From Bacteroidota bacterium (GTDB lineage Bacteria; Bacteroidota; Bacteroidia; AKYH767-A; JABDAW01): DNA of 7,090 nt. Where the stretch lies: the NCBI GenBank assembly GCA_023251595.1, contig JAHEYM010000204.1, positions 1-7,090 on the forward strand, written 5' to 3'. The notes below the pieces were generated by a model. It was given only the letters and a program-made list of their open reading frames with translations. It was not told the origin of the DNA and ran no database searches. Below, piece after piece: positions 1-6,257 of this stretch; position 1 is the stretch's first letter; every line of letters starts with the position of its first letter. The position numbers and the translations under genes were made by a program.

Positions 1-63
1 AAGGTATAAAATGTTTAATACGTGTGACATAAGAGGTAACTGAATAATCAGAACTAATCCGAT

Positions 64-92
64 AAAAAAAGGGTCAGATTTCTCCGACCCTT
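64..92 (-). terminator. Rho-independent terminator of the T9SS protein gene
   Basis: Read on the minus strand, GGGTC and GACCC (71-75 with 86-90) pair perfectly. After one mismatch two more pairs (77-78 with 83-84) close a 4-nt loop. Seven T residues follow directly (A64-A70 on the plus strand). It lies about 20 nt after the TAA stop at 113-115, where the end of this transcript is expected. Confidence 0.85.
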
Positions 93-94
93 CC

Positions 95-118
95 ATTGTT
101 AATTATTAATTGTTAATT
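95..118. repeat. AT-rich 24-nt motif, left inverted copy
   Basis: This stretch is the exact reverse complement of 4896-4919. It is built from alternating ATTGTTAATT and ATTATTAATT pieces. It overlaps the TAA stop codon of the large gene and lies between that stop and the terminator. The motif is low in complexity, and similar sequences are, to my knowledge, dispersed in many Bacteroidota genomes. The exact 24-nt identity is what can be seen here. Confidence 0.7.
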
Positions 119-3100
119 AGTCTTAACCACCCTCTGCGTCTTTTTAACATCTCCTTGTTGAATCACAATCAGGTACATTCCCGGTTCTAACATTTCACCA
201 ATCATATTTTCTTTATTTGGGGTGAAGTTTTTATCTATATATATATTCCTTCCTGCTAAATCATATATGGTTAATTGTGCGGGTGAAGTTTCATCCGAAG
301 TAAATAATATATTTATATAATCGGTGAAGGGATTCGGGAAGGCAGAAAGAGAAACAGAAGGAGAAAGAGTGGCGTCTGCCCCCTCCAGCGGGGGAGAAGT
401 TGAAGCAGTACGTGCCAGCGACAACGGTGTTGTGAGGTGACAAACACTTCCCCAGGCACCAACTGCTGCACCGATTCTTGGTCTGACTTTTACATCGTAA
501 ACTGTTCCAGGGAGAAGCGTAGCTATATTGTTGAAATTACGCAACCTGAAACTGGTACCCGATCCGGGAGTTGTGAAAGTCCTGTCGTAGGGTTGTGAAA
601 CATTCACCACATTAATATCATATTGCGTTGCACCCGGCGATGATTGAACATATAAATTATCATCAATATCAGCAACCGGAACATCGCAATAACCTGTCGC
701 GAGATGTGTGGTCGGGGTCGTAACTGTACATGTATTTCCATATATGCCATACACGCCTCCTACTTTTGCACGAACTCTTATATCATACGTGAAACCATAT
801 TTAATTCCGGTGAAATTCGCCATTTTAAATACAGTGCTCGTAGCGGTGATCGTCTGATTGAAACCAAGTGCCGTATTAATTGCGTTCACCTGAAATTCTG
901 TCGCACCACCAAGCCAATCGAAATATATATTATCACCGATATTGTTGATCGTACTATTACAATAACCGCTACTCAGTTTTGTAGTTGGCGTTGTAACTGT
1001 ACAGGTAGCTCCATATTCACCATAATTACCACTCACCTTTGCACGAACTTTCAGCTCGTAAGTGAAACCATTTAACATGCCGGGGAAATTAATCATTTTA
1101 AATGCAGTCGAAGTAAGTGTGATGGTTTGATCAAATGCCAATGAAGAATTTGTGCAATTAACCTGATATTCAGTAGCACCGGTGAGCGTATTAAAATATA
1201 AATTATCACCCAGACTGGATACGATGCTATTGCAATATGTATTCGCAAGTTTTGTGGTTGGAGTTGTAATCGTACACACAGTACCATAAGCACCGTTCAC
1301 TCCGCTGATTCTTGCCGAAACCTGAACATTATATGTAAAGCCATATAAAATACCGGGGAAATTTGTCATACGAAATACAGTAGTACCGACGAAATCCGCA
1401 ACCTGACTATAACCCAATGCTGTATTGGAAACCTGAACATCGTAATTCGTTGCTCCCGGAACAGCATCACAATAAATAGCATCTCCAATGTTCGTCAAAC
1501 TTGAATTACAGTAACCGGCAGCGACCTGTGTGAGTTGAACACAAGCACTGTTATAACCAACCGTTGCTGTTTGTGAAGCCGAAGCCGAGCATCCGTTTCC
1601 ATCTGTATATGTATAGGTAACAGAGACAGATCCGTTACCGGATTGTGCCGGATATATTGCATTATTTACAACTCCTGATCCTGAATAAACACCTCCGGCA
1701 GGAAGTCCGCCAACCAAAGGTACACTCGTGTTGGCATTACAAATATTACCAATCGGATCTAAAGATGCACTCGGACTCGTATGTTGTGTTACCGGTATTG
1801 AAGTGATCGCGACACAACCCGAAGCATCCGTTGCTTTAACTGTATATATAATATCAGCACCGGGCGTTGCTGTAACCGAAGAACCCGTTGTAGCACTCAA
1901 CCCTGTTGAAGGACTCCATTCATAAGTAAGTCCGGGATTAATGCCTGATGTAGAAGGAGAGACCCATGAAATTCCACCGTGCAGCGTTCCTGTATTTCCA
2001 TTACCTGTGAGATCGGTCGTTGAAGTTCCCGCAGCATTATCCAATCTCCAGTAACCAATTAAGTCTGATGAATTCGCAGCAACCGGTATATGTATAGTTG
2101 AAAGTAATGTCGCTGAACTTTCGGCTGTATTCCACAAACGAACTTCGTCGATCTGTCCGCTGAAATAACCTGCCGCAAATCTCGCTATATACAATGGCTG
2201 TGTAGTTGTACACGCCCCCGGTGTACCCGTCCACGCCTGTGAGCCCGTCAACACGCCGTCTACATATAATTTTCCGCCTGAAGCATCCACCGTAAATGCG
2301 ATCTGATGCCATGTATTATCATTGATCAATCCACCATCGATACCATGACCTGAAAAATCATATATATAGTTGGAAGCATCTTTGAAATAGTGTGCATATA
2401 CATGTCCGTTGGTCATAAATACATTATATCCGTTAAATGAACCGCCGACATATTTGGAAACGATTCCATAATTCCCTGATCTTGCATCAGAAGTTTTCAC
2501 CATTGCAGAAACAGTGAGTGGATAGAGATTCTCCGTTGTCGGATTAGCCACTTCAACATAATCATTCAAACCATCGCAACCCAATGCACTGCCTGATCCG
2601 GTATAAAGTGTGACCCCTGTACCACTGCAAACTGATGCAGACGTAGTTGCAGTTGCGATCAAAGAGTTTCCGCACACGTTGTAACGACCCACGGCCACAC
2701 TATTATCAGCGGTACCCGCAACTATAATATTGCCATCGCTCTGTAGAAGTACCGAAGCGATTTGGTCAGAATTAGAAGTAATATGTGTGATGACCTTACC
2801 GTCCCCATCAAAACTGTTATCCAAAGAACCGTTCGTATTGTATCGCAAAAGTGCAAAATCATCATCGCTGCCGTTATTTGTAATCCCACCCGCAATGATT
2901 TTACCATCGCTCTGAATAGCAATAGATCTTATTACCTCTGAATGAGTACCGATGGCAATAGTAAGCATACCATCAGAATCGAAAGTATTGTCAAGCGTAC
3001 CATTACTGTTGAACCTGACCAGATTCATATCATTATTAAAGTTATTCCAACTGTTTCCACCAAGAACTATTTTTCCATCGTTTTGAATCGCGATAGCATA

Positions 3101-4690
3101 AGCATTATCACTAATGCCAAGTGGGGCTGCTGTTGCGATACCACCTGTGCCAAAAGTGTTGTCAAAGCTTCCATCGGCGTTGAGCCGTACCACAGTAACG
3201 AGAGATACACCGGATGGAGCACTGCTTCCCCCCGCAACAATTTTACCATCGCTTTGAAGAGCGATCGCGTTTATCATTCCGAAATATCCCGTGCCGGGAG
3301 TAACCACGCCATTCGTGCCGAAAGTATTATCGAGTGTGCCATCAGTATTGTATCGAAGTACAACCATATTGTTGTCGCCCGAACCATCATCAGTAATATG
3401 CCCCCCCACCAATAATTTGCCATCGCCCTGAATAACCATCGCACGTGCTCCGTCATCACTGCTAAGATCGGTTAAGACGATGCCGTTTGTGCCGAAGTCA
3501 AGATCGAGACCTCCGCCTCCATCGTAATAACGCGCCAACATGATGTCCTGATTACCGAGTCCATTATCGGCATAACCGGCAACTACGATAAATCCATCGC
3601 CCGGTTGTATCAGGACAGCATTAGCGCCAGATCCGCCTGCACCTAGATCGGATACTAATGAGCCATCAAAATCTCCAAAATTTTCGTCAATTGATCCGTC
3701 CGGATTGAATTTTACCAACGCGACTGCATCGTGATCGCCCGCCTGACTTTGATCCGTTCCACCTGCAACGATCACAGAGCCATCATACATCAATGTGGAA
3801 GCATTTCCCCAACTATAATCAAAACCCTGGATTCGGTTAGTTGCAATACCACCACCCGCGAAAGTTACATCCAATCCACCCGCAGTTGGGGCATGAACTG
3901 TGAATGTGAGTTTGCTATTGGTAGTGGGATAGACACGTTTAAAATCCTGATTACCACTGAAAATAGTGGAAGTTATATCATTTTGTGCTCCTTGTTGTTC
4001 GATGATCTGTGAATAAGGAAACGAGGCTACCCAAGCGACTAATGTCGAAGAGTTAAGTCCGCAGACAAAAGCTACCACGTCGGAGTTTGTGGTCATTGTA
4101 CCATACACAAATTCAATCGTATTGCCGGTTTCAGACAAACGCACCTGGAATGTTACATCACCATCGCTTCCGGTTTGGTGGAAGTGAGTCCATTCAACCA
4201 CAAAAGTCCGGTTTGGCGAGCTACCTTCTGTCGCGTAGTAGATCGCCGCGTTTAGATCAGCTACATCCATATCCTGATAAAGCGGAGCTAAGGTCTGCAC
4301 AGTCTGGGGTGCGTATAAGGATTGATTGTTAGGACCATACGAGGAAGGATCTGCGCCATCTGATGGAGTAGCCGTGTTAAAAGTTATGAAACCATTTGTC
4401 GAAACGAGAACCTCATGTTGCACCGCGCCATCGTAAAAGAAATTGAAAGGAATGGTAATCGCGTTCGACAAATTGTTGTCGCTGTTATTCGCGTTACGCC
4501 AGTCAGTAACTGCTGTACCGGTTCCACTGATAGAGTTAAAGGTGATGCCTTCGTTGCGTGTAACCGCGTACGCATCGAGTTGCGCATTCGCCTGTGTGGA
4601 GAGGATTCCGACGAGTGCGATGGTTAGAAAAAGGGTTGATAGGTTGATGGGTTGATAGGTTGATAGGTTGAACAATTGAATGTTTTTCAT
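113..4690 (-). CDS. Secreted multidomain delta-60 repeat / LamG / Fn3-like protein with T9SS type A sorting domain
   Basis: A 1525-residue exported, probably cell-surface or released protein of unknown specific function. Domain order: signal peptide about 1-37 (hydrophobic LFLTIALVGIL, then ANA-Q); an N-terminal beta-rich domain about 38-265; about seven delta-60 (TIGR02608-type) repeats about 270-674, with cores such as ALQSDGKIVAGG and DGSFDNTFGTGG; a LamG/concanavalin-like jellyroll about 704-909 (CDGLNDYVEV, WHQIAFTVD, GQIDEVRLWN, LIGYWRLDN); Ig/PKD-like linker domains about 912-1057; four Fn3-like repeats of about 91 residues at about 1058-1423, each opening with YCN or YCD and closing with C-x-x-TTP; a Ser/Pro linker; and a T9SS type A domain about 1449-1525 (FPNPF, IYDLAGR, PGMYLIVI, RVVKTN). 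The family is normally exported by Sec, carried across the outer membrane by T9SS, and has its tail cleaved. The ATG at 4690 is chosen because it places the signal peptide correctly. Delta-60 repeats are predicted to form beta-propeller-like structures; adhesion or glycan binding is inference. There is no catalytic motif. Confidence 0.95.
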   Translation of the reverse strand: MKNIQLFNLSTYQPINLSTLFLTIALVGILSTQANAQLDAYAVTRNEGITFNSISGTGTAVTDWRNANNSDNNLSNAITIPFNFFYDGAVQHEVLVSTNGFITFNTATPSDGADPSSYGPNNQSLYAPQTVQTLAPLYQDMDVADLNAAIYYATEGSSPNRTFVVEWTHFHQTGSDGDVTFQVRLSETGNTIEFVYGTMTTNSDVVAFVCGLNSSTLVAWVASFPYSQIIEQQGAQNDITSTIFSGNQDFKRVYPTTNSKLTFTVHAPTAGGLDVTFAGGGIATNRIQGFDYSWGNASTLMYDGSVIVAGGTDQSQAGDHDAVALVKFNPDGSIDENFGDFDGSLVSDLGAGGSGANAVLIQPGDGFIVVAGYADNGLGNQDIMLARYYDGGGGLDLDFGTNGIVLTDLSSDDGARAMVIQGDGKLLVGGHITDDGSGDNNMVVLRYNTDGTLDNTFGTNGVVTPGTGYFGMINAIALQSDGKIVAGGSSAPSGVSLVTVVRLNADGSFDNTFGTGGIATAAPLGISDNAYAIAIQNDGKIVLGGNSWNNFNNDMNLVRFNSNGTLDNTFDSDGMLTIAIGTHSEVIRSIAIQSDGKIIAGGITNNGSDDDFALLRYNTNGSLDNSFDGDGKVITHITSNSDQIASVLLQSDGNIIVAGTADNSVAVGRYNVCGNSLIATATTSASVCSGTGVTLYTGSGSALGCDGLNDYVEVANPTTENLYPLTVSAMVKTSDARSGNYGIVSKYVGGSFNGYNVFMTNGHVYAHYFKDASNYIYDFSGHGIDGGLINDNTWHQIAFTVDASGGKLYVDGVLTGSQAWTGTPGACTTTQPLYIARFAAGYFSGQIDEVRLWNTAESSATLLSTIHIPVAANSSDLIGYWRLDNAAGTSTTDLTGNGNTGTLHGGISWVSPSTSGINPGLTYEWSPSTGLSATTGSSVTATPGADIIYTVKATDASGCVAITSIPVTQHTSPSASLDPIGNICNANTSVPLVGGLPAGGVYSGSGVVNNAIYPAQSGNGSVSVTYTYTDGNGCSASASQTATVGYNSACVQLTQVAAGYCNSSLTNIGDAIYCDAVPGATNYDVQVSNTALGYSQVADFVGTTVFRMTNFPGILYGFTYNVQVSARISGVNGAYGTVCTITTPTTKLANTYCNSIVSSLGDNLYFNTLTGATEYQVNCTNSSLAFDQTITLTSTAFKMINFPGMLNGFTYELKVRAKVSGNYGEYGATCTVTTPTTKLSSGYCNSTINNIGDNIYFDWLGGATEFQVNAINTALGFNQTITATSTVFKMANFTGIKYGFTYDIRVRAKVGGVYGIYGNTCTVTTPTTHLATGYCDVPVADIDDNLYVQSSPGATQYDINVVNVSQPYDRTFTTPGSGTSFRLRNFNNIATLLPGTVYDVKVRPRIGAAVGAWGSVCHLTTPLSLARTASTSPPLEGADATLSPSVSLSAFPNPFTDYINILFTSDETSPAQLTIYDLAGRNIYIDKNFTPNKENMIGEMLEPGMYLIVIQQGDVKKTQRVVKTN
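379..394. repeat. GC hairpin inside the linker codons
   Basis: CCCCC (379-383) and GGGGG (390-394) pair perfectly around a 6-nt loop. It lies in the codons for the SPPLEG linker, between the Fn3-like repeats and the sorting domain. Its GC content contrasts with the neighbouring sequence. Similar C-run/G-run hairpins recur as dispersed repeats in Bacteroidota, so this may be a repeat fixed within a tolerant linker. A purely coding origin cannot be excluded. Confidence 0.4.
4633..4672. repeat. 8-bp tandem repeat (RGGTTGAT x5) in the signal-peptide codons
   Basis: Five contiguous units run GGGTTGAT, AGGTTGAT, GGGTTGAT, AGGTTGAT, AGGTTGAA. On the coding (minus) strand they give residues about 7-20, NLSTYQPINLST, ahead of the hydrophobic core. 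Because 8 is not a multiple of 3, three units (24 bp) make one 8-residue period, and gain or loss of one unit shifts the reading frame. Confidence 0.85.
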
Positions 4691-4868
4691 CAGGGTGAAG
4701 TTTAGGTGTAGTTAGGTCAATTGAGTTGGTATAAGGAGCAAGAATAAACACAGATGAATCCCATCTTTCGCGGGACTAACCAATGAGATGATCAGGATAT
4801 TTGTGATCGACTGACGAGGACTCAGGAGACCATCTTTTCAGCATCAGGGGTACTTTGATCTGAAAAAG
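4691..4868 (-). promoter_or_regulatory. Long 5' leader of the T9SS gene with a strong first stem-loop
   Basis: If transcription starts near 4868, as the candidate promoter predicts, the leader is about 178 nt. Its first 35 nt (4834-4868) form a stem: CTTTTCAG (4834-4841) with CTGAAAAAG (4860-4868, one bulged A), extended by ATCA (4843-4846) with TGAT (4856-4859) around a 9-nt loop. No T-run follows on either strand, so it does not look like a terminator. A smaller possible stem (TCCC with GGGA) lies near 4768-4784. I recognise no known riboswitch. A role in mRNA stability or translation is inference. Confidence 0.45.
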
Positions 4869-4873
4869 CGGGG

Positions 4874-4904
4874 CGAAGGTAAAAGATTTCTGATCAATTA
4901 ACAA
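4874..4904 (-). promoter_or_regulatory. Candidate Bacteroidota-type promoter for the T9SS gene
   Basis: On the minus strand TACCTTCG (4881 down to 4874) matches the -7 box TAnnTTTG except at one base. A TTG (4904 down to 4902) lies 20 nt upstream, within the usual -33 spacing. The TTG is inside the AT-rich inverted motif. The start would fall near 4868, exactly where the leader stem-loop begins. TTG is frequent in this AT-rich stretch, so the -33 assignment is weak. Confidence 0.5.
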
Positions 4905-4919
4905 TTAATAATTAACAAT
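4896..4919. repeat. AT-rich 24-nt motif, right inverted copy
   Basis: This is an exact inverted copy of 95-118, starting AATTAACAATTAATAATT. The two copies enclose the whole T9SS gene with its leader. This one overlaps the candidate -33 region of that gene. Confidence 0.7.
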
Positions 4920-4943
4920 TAGTGGTATAGAGGATTGGGTGAC

Positions 4944-4971
4944 GTAGAGGCATTGCATGCAACGACTTCAC
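4944..4971. repeat. Degenerate 28-nt palindrome centred on TTGCATGCAA
   Basis: The 10-nt core TTGCATGCAA (4953-4962) is a perfect palindrome. The flanks GTAGAGGCA and CGACTTCAC pair at about six of nine positions, counting one G-T. It resembles the hairpin family GTAGAGACG-TTGCATGCAA-CGTCTCTAC that I recall as a dispersed repeat of Bacteroidota, here decayed. The family assignment is from memory and not checked. Confidence 0.5.
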
Positions 4972-4972
4972 A

Positions 4973-5007
4973 GCTATGAGCTATGAACTATGAGCTATGA
5001 ATTATGA
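4973..5007. repeat. 7-bp tandem repeat (GCTATGA-type x5)
   Basis: Five exact 7-bp steps are seen: GCTATGA, GCTATGA, ACTATGA, GCTATGA, ATTATGA. The array starts immediately after the degenerate palindrome. No reading frame of interest crosses it. It looks like simple repeat expansion. Confidence 0.85.
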
Positions 5008-5029
5008 GGTATTAGAATTTACGGGTGAT

Positions 5030-5050
5030 AAATATATATTTATATATTTG
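5030..5050 (+). promoter_or_regulatory. AT palindrome ending in a -7-like box
   Basis: AAATATATA (5030-5038) and TATATATTT (5041-5049) are perfect inverted arms around TT. The right end reads TATATTTG (5043-5050), a full match to the TAnnTTTG -7 consensus. I see no TTG at the right distance upstream. The only downstream start (5056) gives a 19-codon frame ending in the first dispersed repeat. Any transcript would therefore be non-coding or a tiny peptide. Equally it may just be AT-rich sequence. Confidence 0.3.
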
Positions 5051-5073
5051 CGGAATGACGTTTATGAAAAATG

Positions 5074-5147
5074 TTGCACGATTTGGTGGACACCGACAAT
5101 CAAAAACCACGTAGTGGTGAAAGTTTGGTAGAAAACGGTTGCCCCTA
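5074..5147. repeat. Dispersed ~70-nt repeat, copy A
   Basis: Shared layout with copies B and C: a CACGATTTGG-like start, AAATCAAAAAC, a short hairpin, GGTGAAAGTTTGGTAGAAAA, and a TGCC end followed by a C-rich tail. In this copy the hairpin is ACCAC (5106-5110), loop GTA, GTGGT (5114-5118). No protein is evident in any frame. Copies A and B are 98 nt apart, in the same orientation. Confidence 0.75.
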
Positions 5148-5171
5148 CCCCACCCCTGCACGCCGTCAAGG

Positions 5172-5242
5172 TTGTACGATTTGGGGAAGACCGAAAATCA
5201 AAAACCCTGAAGGGGTTTAACCTTAATAGAAAGCGATGCCCC
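5172..5242. repeat. Dispersed ~70-nt repeat, copy B
   Basis: Same element as copies A and C. It is preceded by CGCCGTCAAGG, like the CGCCATCAAGG before copy C. Its hairpin is AAACCC (5202-5207) with GGGTTT (5213-5218). The 3' half has diverged (TTTAACCTTAATAGAAA in place of AAGTTTGGTAGAAAA). Confidence 0.7.
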
Positions 5243-5329
5243 GGAGAGGATAAACCGCGTCCGTAAAGGATGACGAATTTAGCGCAATTGGGGAAGTTGG
5301 AAACCCGTTCAGCTACCATCTCCGGGCAT
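5236..5329. repeat. Inverted repeat ATGCC(C)CGGAGA / TCTCCGGGCAT
   Basis: Arms 5236-5247 and 5319-5329 pair over 11 positions with one bulged C, enclosing 71 nt. The left arm is the tail of dispersed copy B. The enclosed segment contains GCAATTGGGGAAG, similar to the start of copy B, so an eroded extra copy may lie here. No coding frame is supported. Confidence 0.5.
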
Positions 5330-5365
5330 ACAGAAATACACCACAAGAAAGTCAACATAATGTGT

Positions 5366-5739
5366 TATAGCAATTGCCACAATGTGGTAGAACATACGCC
5401 ATAGCGAGGGAGAAAATTCGCTGTACGGAGGTATAACAATCGCCATAGTGGTGTATAACAATCACCATACTATTGCATATCAATCACAATACTGTGGTAT
5501 AACAGGCGCCGTAGTGGGGAATAACAATCACCCTACTGTGATACAACAGGCGCCGTAGTTGGGTATAACAATCACCATACTATTGCATATCAATCGCCAT
5601 AGGGGTGTATAACAATCACCATACTATTGCATATCAATCGCCATAGAGGTGTATATCAATCACCATACTATTGCATATCAATCGCCATAGAGGTGTATAA
5701 CAACCGCCATAGTGGTCTAGCTCAATCGTCATAGTCGTG
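5366..5739. repeat. Array of seventeen 22-bp direct repeats
   Basis: Seventeen units follow one another with no change in phase (374 bp = 17 x 22). The best units read a 9-bp spacer TATAACAAT or CATATCAAT followed by a 13-bp part CGCCATAGTGGTG or CACCATACTATTG. Two unit types alternate, giving a 44-bp higher-order repeat present three times in a row with few changes (5564-5607, 5608-5651, 5652-5695). The outer units (5366-5431 and 5718-5739) are the most decayed. The 13-bp part of several units can fold (CGCCA-TAG-TGGTG at 5441-5453; CCAC-AAT-GTGG at 5377-5387; CACA-ATAC-TGTG at 5485-5496). Stops in all frames exclude a protein repeat. There are no unique spacers, so it is not CRISPR. Confidence 0.9.
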
Positions 5740-5839
5740 CATCGCAAGTACCGTCGTTATTGAGTTTTTCGTAAAACAGGGAGAAGTTTAACACGAATGG
5801 GGAATCGCCGGTCACCGAACCCCAATGCGCCATCAAGGC

Positions 5840-5910
5840 TTCACGATTTGACGAAAATAGAAAATCAAAAGCCCCATCGGGGTGAAAGTTTGGTGGAAAA
5901 ACGAAATGCC
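5840..5910. repeat. Dispersed ~70-nt repeat, copy C
   Basis: This is the third copy, on the far side of the 22-bp array and in the same orientation as A and B. It reads TTCACGATTTG, AAAATCAAAAG, hairpin, GGTGAAAGTTTGGTGGAAAA, ATGCC, then a C-rich tail. Its hairpin is CCCC (5872-5875), loop ATC, GGGG (5879-5882), plus a G-T pair. The arms differ from copies A and B yet still pair. Confidence 0.7.
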
Positions 5911-6033
5911 TCCTCCCCTCCCCTACCTGTCTGCACACTGTTAAGGTCGAAACTCTTCTTCAGATGTTTCACTAATAAGCAAATGAAATAACCTGATGAA
6001 TACGACACTGTTCCCAACCTTTCTCTGTGAGCC

Positions 6034-6138
6034 AAAATGTTTCGGCATTCAAGCAGCAAAACCACCGAATTATACACCCATATAACTACAAAAGGTTTCG
6101 ATCAGATATTGAATCCTTTGAATAGATTGGATATATGA
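6034..6138 (+). pseudogene. Tyrosine recombinase remnant (last 34 codons)
   Basis: The plus-strand frame reads KMFRHSSSKTTELYTHI, then TTKGFDQILNPLNRLDI and TGA (6136-6138). This matches the C-terminus of Bacteroidota phage-integrase/Xer-type recombinases, whose usual form is KMLGHSSSKTTEIYTHI followed by a tail ending near LDI. The tyrosine of ELYTHI is the catalytic nucleophile position. The conserved Gly before His is Arg here (CGG for GGG). An in-frame stop lies just upstream (6028-6030), and I find no trace of the other roughly 300 residues or of the catalytic Arg residues, so it is a fragment. These enzymes act in site-specific integration or excision. The remnant ends 39 bp before the left inverted repeat of the toxin-antitoxin module. 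It was recognised by eye; a short coincidence is unlikely but not excluded. Confidence 0.8.
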
Positions 6139-6177
6139 AATTTACGTTACCTTTGACCTTCAGAATATGCCCTGTTC

Positions 6178-6198
6178 CCTCGTTACCGGCAAGGCTTG
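6178..6198. repeat. Left arm of the inverted repeat flanking the toxin-antitoxin pair
   Basis: The plus strand reads CCTC, GTTACCGG, CA, AGGCTTG. Its reverse complement matches 6862-6882 at 19 positions, with one two-for-one difference and one inserted A. It lies between the recombinase remnant and the toxin promoter. Confidence 0.65.
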
Positions 6199-6224
6199 GA
6201 CGACCACTCCGACAGACTATTTCA

Positions 6225-6251
6225 TTGACATTTATTTTTTTCGTATCTTTA
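6225..6251 (+). promoter_or_regulatory. Bacteroidota-type promoter of the toxin-antitoxin operon
   Basis: TTG (6225-6227, within TTGACA) and TATCTTTA (6244-6251) match the -33 and -7 elements, with 16 nt between them and one mismatch at the last base of TAnnTTTG. The -7 box ends only six bases before the ATG at 6258. The transcript should therefore be leaderless or nearly so. This also argues against any start upstream of 6258. Confidence 0.7.
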
Positions 6252-6257
6252 CATCTC

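Larger units (their letters stand above)
4691..6033. other. Gene-free interval of about 1.3 kb
   Basis: Apart from the leader and promoter of the leftward gene, this interval holds only repeats: the degenerate palindrome, the 7-bp array, the AT palindrome, three dispersed elements and the 22-bp array. Between 5740 and 6033 I see nothing beyond dispersed copy C. The open frames of 60-100 codons here run through repeats and lack recognisable protein features, so I call no gene. Confidence 0.7.

Noticed and set aside
704..1075. 123-codon plus-strand frame and other frames inside 113-4690
   Set aside because: They are antisense or shifted shadows of the T9SS protein gene, whose domains explain the whole stretch.
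4536..4751. 71-codon minus-strand frame beginning upstream of the T9SS start
   Set aside because: It is the same 8-bp repeat read in another frame (QPINLSTHQPIN) and ends without any domain. It is relevant only as a possible slippage product.
4811..4868. Hammerhead-like core CTGACGA and a later GAAA
   Set aside because: The two are far apart and the sequence between them does not form the required stem II; the strong stem there belongs to the leader hairpin.
5062..5358. 98-codon open frame on the minus strand
   Set aside because: It crosses dispersed copies A and B and the 11-pair inverted repeat. The translation has no domain, signal or familiar motif.
5366..5739. CRISPR array
   Set aside because: Units abut directly at 22 bp with no unique spacers, and no cas gene is present.
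5729..5938. 69-codon open frame on the minus strand, and the 64-codon plus-strand frame at 5797-5991
   Set aside because: Both run through dispersed copy C and the edge of the 22-bp array. They show no protein features and no promoter.
5865..6077. 70-codon minus-strand frame
   Set aside because: Its N-terminal part is the antisense of the tyrosine recombinase remnant and its C-terminal part is dispersed copy C.
6135..6257. Forty-one-residue N-terminal extension of the PIN protein
   Set aside because: It would contain the inverted repeat and promoter, its ATG overlaps the recombinase stop, and the PIN fold starts at MRIYLDTS at 6258.
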